From: Hypoxylon rubiginosum | Lineage: Eukaryota; Ascomycota; Sordariomycetes; Xylariales; Hypoxylaceae | Length of the DNA: 64,000 bases | NCBI GenBank assembly: GCA_902806565.1 | Contig: CADCXA010000021.1 | Location: forward strand, 186,001-250,000 | Reading direction: 5' to 3' | Notes under the pieces: model-generated | The model's input: the letters and a program-made list of their open reading frames with translations, nothing else | Told to the model about the DNA's origin: nothing | Databases searched by the model: none | Shown: positions 23,790 to 35,749 of the stretch, one piece after another | Numbering within the stretch: the stretch's first letter is position 1 | Layout: each line of letters starts with the position of its first letter | Translations under genes and position numbers: made by a program

Positions 23790-25590
23790 AAATCATATAT
23801 GATATGTACCGAGGAGGTAGGCAGGTCTACTAGTATTTCCCGGTGCCTACAATTACCTCGGATTGTCCAGCGTCTATCATTGAATACCAAACAGGATAAT
23901 TTGAACCTATGACTTTGACATCGTCACCGTTGGCGTATCCTAGAAATTAGAATGAGATAGCTATCGACGGCATTTCGGTGATATCGGGAATACACATTAT
24001 ATCTGATTGGTTATCGCCGTAGGATCTGGGAACGAAATGCTTCGACACGTAAGTGTGATCATCCATCGACTGTCAGCTTTCATTAGCTTACCCATTGGAA
24101 GCTACTATACAATAAACATACAGCTCAATCCAGGACGGGAATGGAGAGTTCGCATGTTGTATTTTCCGTAGGATCGTGACACTTCAGATTGTCGAATCGA
24201 GAATCACCAACCTGGGGTAAGCAATCAGCTACGCGCAAAAAAATATAAACGCGACAAATTATGCGCTAGAGTAACGCCACAGAATCTCGGTGACTATTAC
24301 AAACGCGTAAAGTGAGAGTCAGCGCGCAGGACTGGGGGAATTGGGTTATTGTGATATCCGATCTGATATTATCATGGTCCCAGCTAAAAGAGAGGAAAAA
24401 TAAATGGGCAAAGGTAAATGATGACCCAAGAAGGTTACTTGCCTCTTAAAAATATTGAAAGGAGATTACCGATACCGTGGATACGCCTATGCGCCCTACG
24501 TAGTATGCACCTAGACGCCCCCTTTATGCGGCGGCGGAAAGTCTAAAATAAGGCATAATAAGATGAAGACTTTCGATGTTTGAAAATTGTTCATTGTGGT
24601 ACACTACACACTATGTACACAGAATCCAAGGCACTGAACGGGCATAGAAAATATGTTGATGATTATGTATCTGTAGGAACACGTTCAAGAGCCTGCTGGG
24701 TTACATTTATGACATCTAGCGCGCGCACCCCAGTTGCCAGGTAGGATGTTGACGATGACAAAAGTGCAGAGAAGATACTAAATACAGTGTTACAACGCCA
24801 TTAAGGGACTAGGGGACTAAGGGACTTCGGGCTGACAGGGATAGCCGATGCATTCAAGGTTAGTAAATTTGGCTGACTGGCTGAGCCAAAGCCGGTATAG
24901 CTGCATGGCTTCGTGGCTTATAGCGGGGTGCCAGTGTAAACGTTGCACGTAAGCCACTACCATCTAGCGTTGCCTTAGCAGCCACAAGCCCACAGGCTCT
25001 CTGTACACTCCGTATTAGTAATACTGTGCGTACCTGGGACCTGGACTACGTTGGAGTAAACAGCGTCCTGGAAATAATCGACAAACAACACCGAGACGGC
25101 CGTGATCGAGGCCAAGGGGATAAACAACCGTAAACATGGGCATAATCGTCTAACGTTGCTTTTTTCGCTTTTTAAATCAATCATATTAGCCGTTTTAGTT
25201 GCTTTCGTACACGAGTGAGCTTACAACCTAGACACAGAGTCGGAGGACGAGAAATCCTCACCCCTTAGTAGACGCTCATTACCAATATTTCACGACCCTT
25301 GGCCGTTTCCTTCTCTCCTCCCTTGCCTTAGCGAATCGAAGCCCCAGAGCCCCAGAGCCCCAGCTTAGTCTAATATTTGACGTCGACTGTGCATTTGAAT
25401 TACACTGCCCTGCTGCCCTGCTCGCTACCTACGACTTTACACTTTGGCCATTCTACACCACACGACCGCATCAGATTTACCAAGCCAACCAAGCGCCAGA
25501 AAACGTCGAGTGCTTGTCTCACCGAAAACCTTGAACCTCTCCCACCACCGTCCTGACCGCCGCTCCCTTAGTGTTAGCCTTCGCTCGCGG
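23790..25590. other. Intergenic, no gene seen
   Basis: This is the shared upstream region of the acyltransferase (-) and the She3-like gene (+). Only short open stretches occur, such as 69 codons on - at 24975-25184 without protein-like composition. An 8-bp unit GCCCCAGA is repeated three times at 25341-25364, close to the likely She3-like transcription start. Confidence 0.5.
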
Positions 25591-25632
25591 ATGACGCGAC
25601 ATCCCGGCCTTCTCGAAAAAAACAGCATCTAA
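25591..25632 (+). promoter_or_regulatory. Upstream ORF of the She3-like gene
   Basis: An ATG at 25591 opens a 13-codon reading frame that stops at TAA 25630-25632, three bases before the main ATG at 25636 and in the same frame. If the transcript begins upstream, ribosomes would have to leak past or reinitiate. Regulation by it is inference. Confidence 0.4.
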
Positions 25633-25635
25633 GAT

Positions 25636-27231
25636 ATGCCCAGTCGACTGCAGAAACCTCGACCTCGACCTGGGTCCAGTCGCGAATCGTCGGTTCCTAT
25701 CCAACAACCCGACGACGTTGAAAACGGTAAGTTAGCTTTAACCCGCTGTTGTGGTGGACTATTCGCTTGTCGCTATACCTTTCTTTCGCGAACAAAGTCT
25801 CCCAGTCCCCTTGTCTCTTAGAACAGTCGCCTAGCATAGAAAACAAGTGATATATCCTCCCTTTATATTGTCATGTCCGAATACTCATAACAAAGCGAAT
25901 GTTCACTATTACGACACACGTCATGTTCGAATATGTGTTAATTGTCTATTATAGAATCTGCAGACCTGTACACCGCAGCGTCTAATGCTCCTCCTAGAAC
26001 AAAGCCTACGTCTACGTCCTACGGCGTGAAGAACACCATGAATACATACAGCCCGACTCCCGAGTCCAAGTACAATCCTTACGCAAGTCCTACTTTCTCG
26101 CCGAACGGCAACAGCAAGATTCCCTCCACTATTCGCACCGTTCCTAGCTTCGAAGCGCCTTCAGAAGGCTCCTCCTTAGAGTCGCCAATCGCACGAAACA
26201 GCGGTTTCTCCAGCTCCGTTAACAGCAACGTCAGCGGCACATCCTACCATTCGCAGCAGCAACAAGCGCAAAGCAGCTCCACCGTCAGATTAAAACCGCA
26301 GTCGCCCGAACCATATTCACCACTACCAAGATCGCAAAGCGAAAGTTCATACATGTCCACAAGCGATGCGCTTTCGGGAGGGGAGGAGGAGCCACCTCTG
26401 TCTTTACAAGTCCCAGAAAGGAACATGGTCGAAGATCGGTCATCTCGAGTGCGGGAACCGTCACCGCAATGGGATGGCGCAATTGGCAAGGCAGGTCTCG
26501 GAAAGACAGGACGAGTCATCAATAAACTGGTATCCGACAATGAGGCGTTGAAACGAGATATCAAGATAGAAAGATTAAAGGCCGAGGAAGCGAAGCAAGC
26601 CGCCAAGTTGGTCGAAGACAAGATGGAACGAATGGTGGCAGACTACGAGTCTCGTTTATTAGAAGCTAACGTCACGAAGACGCTGCTCAGTCGCAAGGAA
26701 CGTCAGGTTGAGCATCTGCAGTCGGAAGTTAAGTTGGAGAAGAAACGCACGGCGGACGCTCAAGAACGCGAACGGGTGTGGCGAGAAGAAATGGAGAAGA
26801 GTCGGCGGGACACCAAGGTCCAGGTCGAAGATGCTAACACGCACGCCGCCCTAATGGAAAGCCGATATAACACCATCTCGTCGCATTGGAAGGATCAGGG
26901 CGATGAGGTTAAGCGCGCCATGACTGGTCTTAACGGCAGGATCAAAACATTGGTTGAAGAACGCAGGACGGACGATGAAAAGATCAACGTTCTCCGCGAT
27001 TTGTGCGACCAGCAAGACGGAAATATTCGAGACCTTCGGGAGCAAAAAGAGGATATAACCCGGCAGTTCGAAGCGTATAAGGTAGAGCAGGAGCAAGCGT
27101 TGAAAGACATCAAGAGGACAGCCCGTGAGAGGGAAGACGAGCAGGAGAGAACTCTTGAAGAGGCGAAGTTGGTGCTCGGCCAATTGAAATGGGCGCTCAA
27201 CGTCAAGGAGAATGTGAAGGGTGCTAAATAA
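25636..27231 (+). CDS. She3-like coiled-coil RNA-transport adaptor
   Basis: Two exons, 25636-25726 and 25955-27231, give 455 aa. The intron has GTAAGT and TTATAG ends, and the split codon (G|AA) keeps frame. Residues 1 to about 190 are low-complexity and rich in Ser, Pro and Asn. From about residue 200 the sequence becomes a long charged coiled coil beginning K-L-V-S-D-N-E-A-L-K-R-D. This block resembles the region filamentous-fungal annotations call SWI5-dependent HO expression protein 3. In budding yeast She3 links mRNA-She2 complexes to the type V myosin Myo4. Filamentous fungi generally lack that exact system, so the cargo here is unknown. The C-terminal half is heptad-like with many Arg/Glu and Lys/Glu pairs. 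Confidence 0.72.
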
Positions 27232-27846
27232 TAGCCTCCTTTCCGCGCTACACTTTCGTCGCTGAAGCTTTCACGTCACGAACACGGTCTCGACTACTCT
27301 TCAATAATACCCTCCTCCGAATTCAATTTCCCGAGAATGACGACCTCAAATATTCAATCCCCCCTTATTTATTTTTTTCCACGAAATTCCACCATGTGCG
27401 CCACAGCAGCACATTCCAGAGATGTTGCTATCCCCGATTAGCTCCGATGGGTTCGTTTTCTCCGGCAATAATCCATAGAGATTCCCCTCTCGACTTTACA
27501 CTCTAACCCCAATGCTTGATTAAATAGCGGCTAAGGGGCAGGTCAGGAAAAAAAGGGTTCCGGAAAAGAATTCTACCTACTGGATATACCATGGCACAGG
27601 AAGGCGTTCGGGCTAACGATGTTTTTACTACTACAGTCCAGGACGAGTGTTAATAGCTACAAGACGTAGCATTTTGTCGTTCTTGAAGGCACTTCATGAT
27701 TGAGAGGGCTCAGAGAGAGACCCTGGCTAGTATGACCAAAGCATGTATGAATATTTGTTCTTGACGACCTTCTGTTATTCTCCTACGTTGCATATACCCG
27801 GGCCGTTAGTCTATAGAAAGCGTACTTGACGTATCTCATTGTTAGT
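27232..27846. other. Intergenic, convergent gene ends
   Basis: This 615-bp stretch lies between the 3' end of the She3-like gene (+) and that of the dehydrogenase (-). I see no open frame or repeat of note; it should hold both terminators. Confidence 0.5.
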
Positions 27847-28933
27847 TTATATGGTTCCCCAAGTGCTAGTTTGTATGTGATAGCTGTAGCAGTGCCTTGC
27901 ATTAGAGATCCATTCCTTAGCCCATCTTGAAAACGCCTCGGTGGTTACGGCTCTAGTCTCGCCCCTATTCAATTCGTAAGTCTGACCACCGTTACCATAG
28001 CAAGCATACACATAAACCATCGGTGCTTTACTATGTATCGCGATCGCATTTCAGCAACAAGGAAAGGTGAGATAATACGGGTAGGATGTAGAGCGGTACT
28101 TACGGCTGAATTTCGCAATCCTCCATATATTGTCCATGCGCCTCCGGTCCGTGCCGAACGGCCGCATCGGTGATGGAGCGAGCACCGATCTCCGCGCGGC
28201 GGCCTATAATTCGCCTGGGGATAGCCACTATCCTCTCGCCCAAAGCACCACCCGGAACATGTCCGAGACTCGTGTCGTAACACCAGCCCGGGTTCGGCAG
28301 CGTAATGACAGCGACCGACGCAGGGACCCGCTTCACCAGCTCCGTTACGAATAGCTGGCCAAGGAGCTTAGACGTAGGATAACGGTCAAGGCTGAAATTC
28401 TCCCGCTTGTCCAGAGCAGCCAGGAGCGGCGTGGACTTCCTTTCTTTGAACTTAGCCCAAGACGCCACGTCGGACGACACGATAACCAGGCGACCGGGAT
28501 GCTCGGGCGAGTTTTTGACCTTCAAAATGGGGAGAAGCAGGATGGTGAGTAGAGCTGTGGATAGAACGTTGACTTGGATGCTCTCTTCATGGCCGGTCGA
28601 CGGGGTCACGTCAAAGAACTGCTTTGATACCCCCGCGTTTAGCACCACGATGTCCAGGCGCTCGAGGGTCTTTGTGCGTTCGGCAAATGCGGTGATGCTG
28701 TCGTAAGACTGGAGATCTAGCTTCCACGCCCCAACCGAGCCGCCGGGGCGACCGCCCAGCAGATGTGTCTTCGCGACCTGTCCCTTGGCTTCGTCTCTCA
28801 CGGCGATGACGAGCTTGCTCAGGCCTAGATCTAGAAGCTGGCGCGCACACTCGAGGCCGAGGCCGGTATTGGATCCGGTGACGATAGCTGTCTTCCCTTT
28901 CAGGTCGACATTTTCCGGCAGCGTCGGTGTCAC
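27847..28933 (-). CDS. Short-chain dehydrogenase/reductase
   Basis: Two exons on -, 28933-28104 and 27964-27847, give 315 aa. The unspliced frame stops at residue 277 because it runs into GTAAGTACC. Splicing to the GAATAG acceptor adds a C-terminus ending at TAA 27847, which is normal for the family. The Rossmann site T-G-S-N-T-G-L-G is at about 19-26, an N-A-G motif near residue 99, Ser near 153 and the Y-P-T-S-K active site near 185-189. This is the NAD(P)-dependent SDR superfamily of the retinol-dehydrogenase/WW-oxidoreductase-like type common in fungi. The substrate is unknown. Neighbours are unrelated, so it may be a stand-alone detoxifying or accessory metabolic enzyme. Confidence 0.85.
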
Positions 28934-31390
28934 GAAGAATTAGCGCTTGAGGAAGCCTAGGATACTAGCTCGCTTCTCGATGTTGGTGAAAGTCGGGGCG
29001 GCCATGTCGAGGATAAATCAATGGCACCGCGAAAGGCGAGACTATAATGCACTGAGCAAAGGTAACCTGGCTGTTGCAAGTTAGAAATATTCTCGCGGAA
29101 ACGCAAGGGAGGGAAAAGCCGGGATGTTGCAGCGCAGGGACTTCAGGTCCAACAAGTAACACAGGTGACCAACAGGGAGAGGAAAATCGGTGACAAGATA
29201 CATGATGACTAATATTTTCGACTACATACTTAACGGCCATCCTTTGTTGCATATGAAATCCAACCTTATCTCACAAGTTTCGGGTTCCCTCGCGGCCATA
29301 CTATTGGACCCTTACGGCAGTATCCAGATACGATACCCAGCGTCTGCTCTCAACAGCTCTAAGCCACCAGAAGAAATGCAATGATCAAATAATCTTGTGT
29401 TTAGATTGATCACTGCTCTGCGAGATAGAGATAGGTCGTTCAAATATTGCCAGCTCCTTAATATGTACAAAACATGAAATATATACAGAAATAGTCGAGC
29501 TACTGAAGCCAAGACACATCTCATTATCAAGCTGATATCATTTAGTGCGGTTATCTTCGGGCCCCTAGCTAAAGCCGTCCACGTCTACAGGATGGGTCAA
29601 AATAGAAGGAGTAATATACACAGAAATCTTCAAATTATATTATCGTTTCGTCTGTATGAGCTAGATTAAATGTTTCCTGGAGGTTCTGTAGACTCAACTC
29701 GATTCGAAATCAGTAAACAGTAACAGTTCATGAGCTTTTCCCTTCCCCTGTATCACGAAGCCAACCATGCCATATCCATAAGCCCGTAACCCCTATCCAG
29801 GCCCCTTAGCCTCCTATTCTCATGAGGACTCCGTGACTCCTATCTGGGCTCTAATGGTAACCAACAGGTCCGTAGCCTAACCCAGGTAACGAGGGCTACT
29901 GCCCTGACGCCCTACACATAAATTCGACATCAATAGCGCGGACTACAGGTGTCAGCGATGAGCTCAGGTCATAAGGAGGCTAGGTTCAGGATAAGTTGAG
30001 TGATATTGGGCTTCGGCACGCTGGCATCGAGAGTACTGATGGCATTTGGCTCTCTTGCTAGTTTACTGACAAGGACGAACTCTAACTTGGAAAACTCACT
30101 GGACGAGTCAGTAACTGGCGCAAAAAGAAAAAAGGGGGGGGGGGATCACATACACCAACAGTTAGAGAATTCTTCTCCTTTTTATTAATGCGGATTACAT
30201 TCGATCACTCAACTTCCTGTAGATTTGCCCGTCATTGGATACTTCCTCTAGGAGTTATTTATTCTCTTATCCGGAATATTGGTGTAAGCGCTGGAAAAGG
30301 GGTTGACTTCTGCTACCTACCTAGGTACTGAGCATTATTGAATGGACTAGAATATATAAATATTACCACTAAAAGCAGTAAGAAGCACGTAGTATTTAGG
30401 ATTTAGGCACACAATAGAGTATTCTTCACGAAATAACTTACGGTACTGAATAAATGAGGGAGAAGTAAAATAAATTAGCACTAATGGAATATTAACAAGA
30501 TATGAATCGGTTCAAGTCCATGATGTACCTAGCTTGATTATTCTTTGCTTCATAAAGATTTTATCATATTCACCATTATTATCAACCACATCATACCTAA
30601 GGAAGGGTTAATGGGAGTCCTAGGGACATGCGCAATATCCTTTACGATGTGCACTCTTAGACTATAGTTTCGCCTGTAGATTCAGCAAAGTCCCCTGAAA
30701 GGTGTGCACCTAGGTAATCCAATTTAAAATATAAAAAGGTTATCACCGTTGTATCTGACAGAATCACTGGAAACGTTAATCAGGTAATGATGTGCCTCTA
30801 TGTACACGATACTGGTTGAATTTCTTGCATACCTAGGCATTATAAGGACCCCTATACAAAGTCACATACAAGTAGGTAGGCGTATTGGTGCCTCAAGGTG
30901 CCTATCCGTGAATACTAACAAAGCAGAATAAAGGTTCTTGTGGAAATACATGGTTGTACCTTGGTGATATGCATTTTGTGATTTTCCATTCTTGCCAGGC
31001 AACAACGTGCTAATAGCATGTAGAATTACCTACAGCACAGTTTGGTGGCGTAATCGGCCTGTTTGCTTCACTAGCGTTGTCGGCGTACCTACCTGGCGGT
31101 TATTCGATTTTGGCATCGGATCTTCTACCTAAGGCACAGAGATCAAGCAGGTGCAGCAGTAGACCCCCCTGGAGTGCCTGCGATATAGACCCCTGGAGTG
31201 CCTGCGGTATCCAGAGTGATTCTCGTCCCTAGGGCAGGAAGCTGCCCCTCAAGGTCATGCAAACTGAACCTAAATTTAGAGTATTTACTGATTTGAGGGC
31301 GAAACCGGTGGAAGGTACGGCAGGTACAGCGCGTTATTCGACTGTTGCTTCGGATGCTCCGTGTAATCACCCACGCAACGCTGCACGAGA
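28934..31390. other. Long intergenic stretch, no gene seen
   Basis: About 2.4 kb upstream of the dehydrogenase. Short open stretches (up to 95 codons on - at 28965-29252) lack protein-like character. There is a poly-G run at about 30135-30144. A 25-27-bp direct repeat about TGGAGTGCCTGCG lies at 31160-31212. The palindrome ACCTAGGT occurs at 30319-30326 and 30708-30715. Confidence 0.5.
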
Positions 31391-31399
31391 ATTTCTTTG

Positions 31400-31520
31400 C
31401 ATAAATAAAACCACCCGTTCCCCCAGCCTTCTCATTCCATTGTCAACGTTCCATCTCTTCTCCTCACACACAATCGCATTCAACACAAGCTCAGTCCAAC
31501 GTCTACTTCACATCCAAACG
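31400..31520 (+). promoter_or_regulatory. TATA-like box and pyrimidine-rich start region
   Basis: CATAAATAAAA (31400-31410) is followed by about 100 bases rich in C and T with CA steps. This is the layout of many fungal promoters. The next gene on this strand starts at 32569, so the leader would be about 1.1 kb and could contain an unseen 5'-UTR intron. Confidence 0.4.
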
Positions 31521-31857
31521 TAACTCGAATTAACTTCGAGTCCTTCGTTCCCCATTCACTGCAGCTCTTCACTCTCTCTTTAGGAACCCGAGTTCCCTGC
31601 TCAACGCCGCTCGTACAATCGTATTGCCGCCGTCCAGTAGCACCGCCGTCTACTATTATCGACGTCTCTTGTCTTCGTCGTCGATTGTCGACGTCGCCTA
31701 CTATCGCCGCTGCGTACTGTCGCTGTCGCCGTCGCCTACGATCACCGCCGTCTGCTGTCTTCTACGTCCACGTCTACTATTCTACGTCTACTGCCTCCGA
31801 CGTCTGTTGTCTTCGACATCCTCTCCATTTACGCTCTGTCGAGAAGCCCAACAACCA

Positions 31858-31933
31858 CCGAGAAGCCTCATCGTTGCCGAGAAACCTCATCGCTGCCGAG
31901 AAGCCTCATCACCGCCGAGATACATCACCATCG
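31858..31933 (+). repeat. 19-bp tandem repeat in the leader region
   Basis: Four 19-base units begin CCGAGA at 31858, 31877, 31896 and 31915, with a CCTCATC core in the first three. The unit is not a multiple of three, so the surrounding open frames (31624-31963) are unlikely to be real protein. The wider region 31620-31830 is rich in CGTC/CGCC triplets. Confidence 0.7.
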
Positions 31934-32568
31934 CCTGGCACATACAGCCCTAATCAGCTCTAGGGTTTCTCTATTTATTTCTGCCAAAGTAAGCCACTGA
32001 TCTTATTTTTTCTTCCAATTTCCTTTTCCTTTTTTCACCTCCAAATCATCTTCACACCTCTGCAAACCACACCATCATTACCCATCTCCTACTGTAACAC
32101 TATCCATCCCTTTCTATAACACTTATGCGTCACTTGGACAGCATTTGTGTCTACATTTCTTTTTGAGATTCTACTTGAAACTACTCATCAGTCACTCGCA
32201 CCCCTTCTTCACCAATTTCTTCATTCTCCCGCCCTTATCCTCAAGTTATCTCGCACACAACAGGTGCGCCTGGGACACTTGGGGATAACTAATTTTTGGT
32301 GCATCTCAATGGCAACCTCCAACAGGCATTGTATTTGTCTCTTTGCCTATTGAATCATTCAATTTGGGTCCCTACCCTACCTACCTACCTACATTGCTAT
32401 TAGGCGACCCTTCACAATGCACATGAAAGGAGCCTTGCCTCTTCTACTTTCTAATGTGTTATCTTACACTAAACACGTGTAACCCTACACATTCATCGCA
32501 AAGTAACGTTTTATTTTGCGCGCTAGCTATCGATCCTTGAAGCTGACATTTTAGAAGACACGACAAAC

Positions 32569-35497
32569 ATGTCAGAAGTCGAGTTTTTGCTCGCCTCCAA
32601 CTGGGTCCTCCTCCCAGGAGGAGTGCAGGAGTTCTCTAACGAGCTCCAGGAGCACCCCAAGGTATGTTCATTTTCTTCCCACCACCGCTTCAAATATGAC
32701 AACTTATGCTAACCTAATGACAGGGGGCCAAGGTCAAGTTGGCCTACGACGTGGCCGCTGCCTCGATCAAGCTCAAATGCTTGGTCTCTGACGAGGCGGC
32801 GGTCATGGCCGTAGGCCAGGCCACCTTGGACAAGCTCGTCCGACGAGAGCTTGCCAACGGCTGGGTAAGTATACTGCAATCCTTTTCTTTTTGCAATGGT
32901 GTCTCATGCGTGTATAGGAGTCTGGCAAGAAAATAGCTAAGGCCTGGGACCAAGCCACGGCTAGTGAGCAATACAAGGAGGCTTCCGCCCTTGTATTCTC
33001 CCCCCCGGAGATCCTGCGCTCCTCATACCGAGCCGCATGGATCTTGCCGGGGGAGCTAGCTGACAAGAACATCTTCTTGGCCCACCTTGTGCCGGACGAG
33101 GCCATGGCGAACCTCCAGCAGCACACTGGCTGCACCCTCATGGCGAGTACCGATGGATATGTAATGTACATCGGTGCTGACTCGTCGGGGGCCATCGCTA
33201 GAGCTAAAGGCAAGCTCAACGCTGTGGCAGAGCACGTGGTAAGTTTTCATTGCTGCACCGCTACGATACGTGACATAAACTAACTTGATTTTAGGCACGA
33301 CCTACTCAAAGCGACACTCGCTGCGAGACCTTCATCTATGCCGAAGACCAGCAAGATGGCAAGGCCACGTTCTCCTATTTGGAGCAGGGTCCTCGTACCC
33401 ACTTGACAACGTTGTTCCTAGACCGCGCCAACTACAACGTTGAAGCGGGCTCCAACATATATGGCACGCTCTTCGAGAAGGGAGTGGTCGTCAGCCTCTA
33501 TGATGGCGACCGTAACAAGCTTATCTCTCGTCCTAAGGACGTCGTGCCAGCGATCCCTTCCAAGGATCAAGACGAGCCGTATAGAGCATTTCCTGCTGAC
33601 TGGACATACAATCCTAAAGAGCGGCAAGACGATGGCCCCAGCGCGGCCGAGGACTCCATTCCGTCGGGTCCAGACCAAATGGTCGCCTCATGGGTGACTT
33701 GTCTTCCCCAACCAGAGCAGATGTTGCCGCACGAGGACAAGAGTGCACGAGACGCTCAGAGTGAAGACTCCAAGCAACTAGCCCAGCAAGGACAGCATGC
33801 TCTTCCAGACCTTCCGACTAGCTTTGAGCGCCCTCTGTCCCAGTCGCAGATCCAAACCGGCACTATCTCATATGACCCCAGCCAGCCGCATCTCTTGAAC
33901 CCTGTCAATCATCTCCCGGCCGCCATTCAGAACCAGGCAACGTCGCAGCCTAATGTGCTGCCCCATTTGTGGCACGCGGAGCCCTCTTCTAGGAAGACCA
34001 TTGAAGCCTCGGTGCCATCCGAAGACACCCGTAAGGGTTCAGAGAGGAAATCCGAGCTCAACGCCATCGAGGAGGTAGCCGCTACGCTGAAGGATGTAGT
34101 ACTACCCGCGTTGAATGGAGTACTACCCGTGTTGAATACATGGATCGATGAGATGAGGTTCCAGCGCTCCCGTTCAGAAGACAAGCCACCTAGGCACACG
34201 ACGATGGACCAGCAAGCACGCAAAAAGGGCCGTGTCAACTACAAGTACAAGGCATCTCGCAATCCTAAGCGTACAGAGCCAGCTCCCAAGACAGCCCCGA
34301 AGCCAGCTACAAAGCCAACTCCAACGGTGGTTCACCTTGTACACCCCATGTTCGTGCATGCCATCAGCCAGAAGCTTGCATCAATGGTAACCGGCCTGGA
34401 GATGTTTACTGGCGACCTATCCGTCAAGGTCAATCTCGGGCGCATCTGCCTAACAGAGGTCAACAAAAACCGTATTTGGTTTGAAGGACGTAGCCTGAAG
34501 GGGCATGCATTGCCTCTTCAAGTGGTGAAGAATATCTTGGACGTCGACCATGCCGACCCCGGAGATGTCATATTCTCCAAAATCCTAACTGAAAAAGGGG
34601 CTGACGCAAATTACATCTCCCAAATGAAAGATGGCTCTGGGAAGAAGATTTGGTTGGGTTATCAACGCCGAACCATTTACGAGATCGTCTGCCTTGCAAT
34701 GACGAAATTAGATGAGCCTTTCAGATTCGTTATTGAGGTCGATGGGAATGACTTTAGCCATCGAATTCGCCAGCTCTCTGACGAAGAGTGCTCTCTATTC
34801 GTTCATTGCCCCAAGCGCACGTGGGACTTTGAGATTACCCTATCCAAGTCCCCACGTCTGGGTGAAGATTACGAAGCTTTTGCTAAGGACCTTGTAGACC
34901 ATATGCGTGTCGTGTGAGTAAATCCCTTCCGCTTCCCCCTTTTGTTCCTTTACTAGTTCCTCTACTAACATTTCCGATAGACCTCAGAGTTCTGGAGCGC
35001 CCAACCTGGAGCTCGTTTTCAAGAAAGCGTACAAGGTTGAGATGCTACTTACTAGAACTGTCAACATTGCATCGTACCATAGAGGCTACGCTCACCCTGA
35101 TCTAAGCCTACTACACATTCGCGAGGTGCACGACATGTGGCCGGTTGAGGTGACGGAGTCTGCCAACATGGTGAACGTTACTATCGCGTCATATCCTGGC
35201 GTCGCGGAACTCGGACAACTCCCTAAATGGTACGAGGTCTCGATTCAGTGCAAGACCATCAACACTGCATTGTCCAAAAACCGAGATCTCGCCTTTGGCG
35301 ACAAAGCTGGCTGGTCTGCTGACCAGCTCATGGAAGACAAGGCCTTTGAATCACTCGTCCGATCTGCGGCTCGCATGATTCGAGCGATCGATGGGGTCGG
35401 CTTCTGGGGAGACAACAACCAGGATGCCAATATACACCCCGTACCCCTCGTGAAGAGTGAGAAGGAGAAGGATAAGGATGATCCCCCCTCGTGGTGA
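32569..35497 (+). CDS. Unrecognised 896-aa protein, five exons
   Basis: Exons 32569-32661, 32724-32864, 32918-33238, 33295-34913 and 34981-35497 join in frame with GT-AG introns of 53-67 bp, giving 896 aa. I do not recognise the family. The N-terminal 190 residues hold two segments shaped like degenerate KH-type units. The clearest, near residues 150-185, reads L-Q-Q-H-T-G-C-T-L then Y-I-G then A-R-A-K-G-K-L, without the G-x-x-G loop. Residues about 240-530 are Gln/Ser/Pro-rich and look disordered, with a basic Lys/Pro/Thr tract near 510-535. The C-terminal 350 residues look folded (W, Y, F, alternating strands and helices). No membrane segment or signal peptide is seen. An RNA-related role is only a guess from the KH-like shape. 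Confidence 0.8.
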
Positions 35498-35670
35498 TTG
35501 GAGGATATGCTATGGTCCTGGGAACAAAGACTTGGTGGACGGATCATGATTTTATTTTTGATTCCCTGATTCCCTGATTCCATGCTTACCCAATTCTCAT
35601 CTCTGGTTCCGTCTCTAGTCCCCTCTTCGGTTCTTCTATATCTCACTGGCTCACTGCCTCCCTGGTTCTG

Positions 35671-35748
35671 TCTCTCGGTCCTCTCTCTCGGTCTTGTCTC
35701 TCGGTTATCTCTTTCGGTCCTGTCTCTCGGTTGTCTCTCTGTTTCCCT
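35671..35748 (+). repeat. 13-bp tandem repeat, six units
   Basis: TCTCTCGG (once TCTTTCGG) recurs at 35671, 35684, 35697, 35710 and 35723, exactly every 13 bases. A sixth, weaker unit is at 35736. It lies 170 bp past the stop of the 896-aa gene, probably in its 3' UTR or just beyond. It is strongly pyrimidine-biased. Confidence 0.8.
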
Positions 35749-35749
35749 G

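Noticed and set aside
24975..25184. 69-codon - strand frame
   Set aside because: Short, no motif, no splice partners; it lies in the upstream region of the She3-like gene.
31624..31963. Two overlapping open frames of 92 and 109 codons
   Set aside because: They read CG-rich triplets and a 19-bp repeat whose unit is not a multiple of three, so the proteins are low-complexity artefacts.
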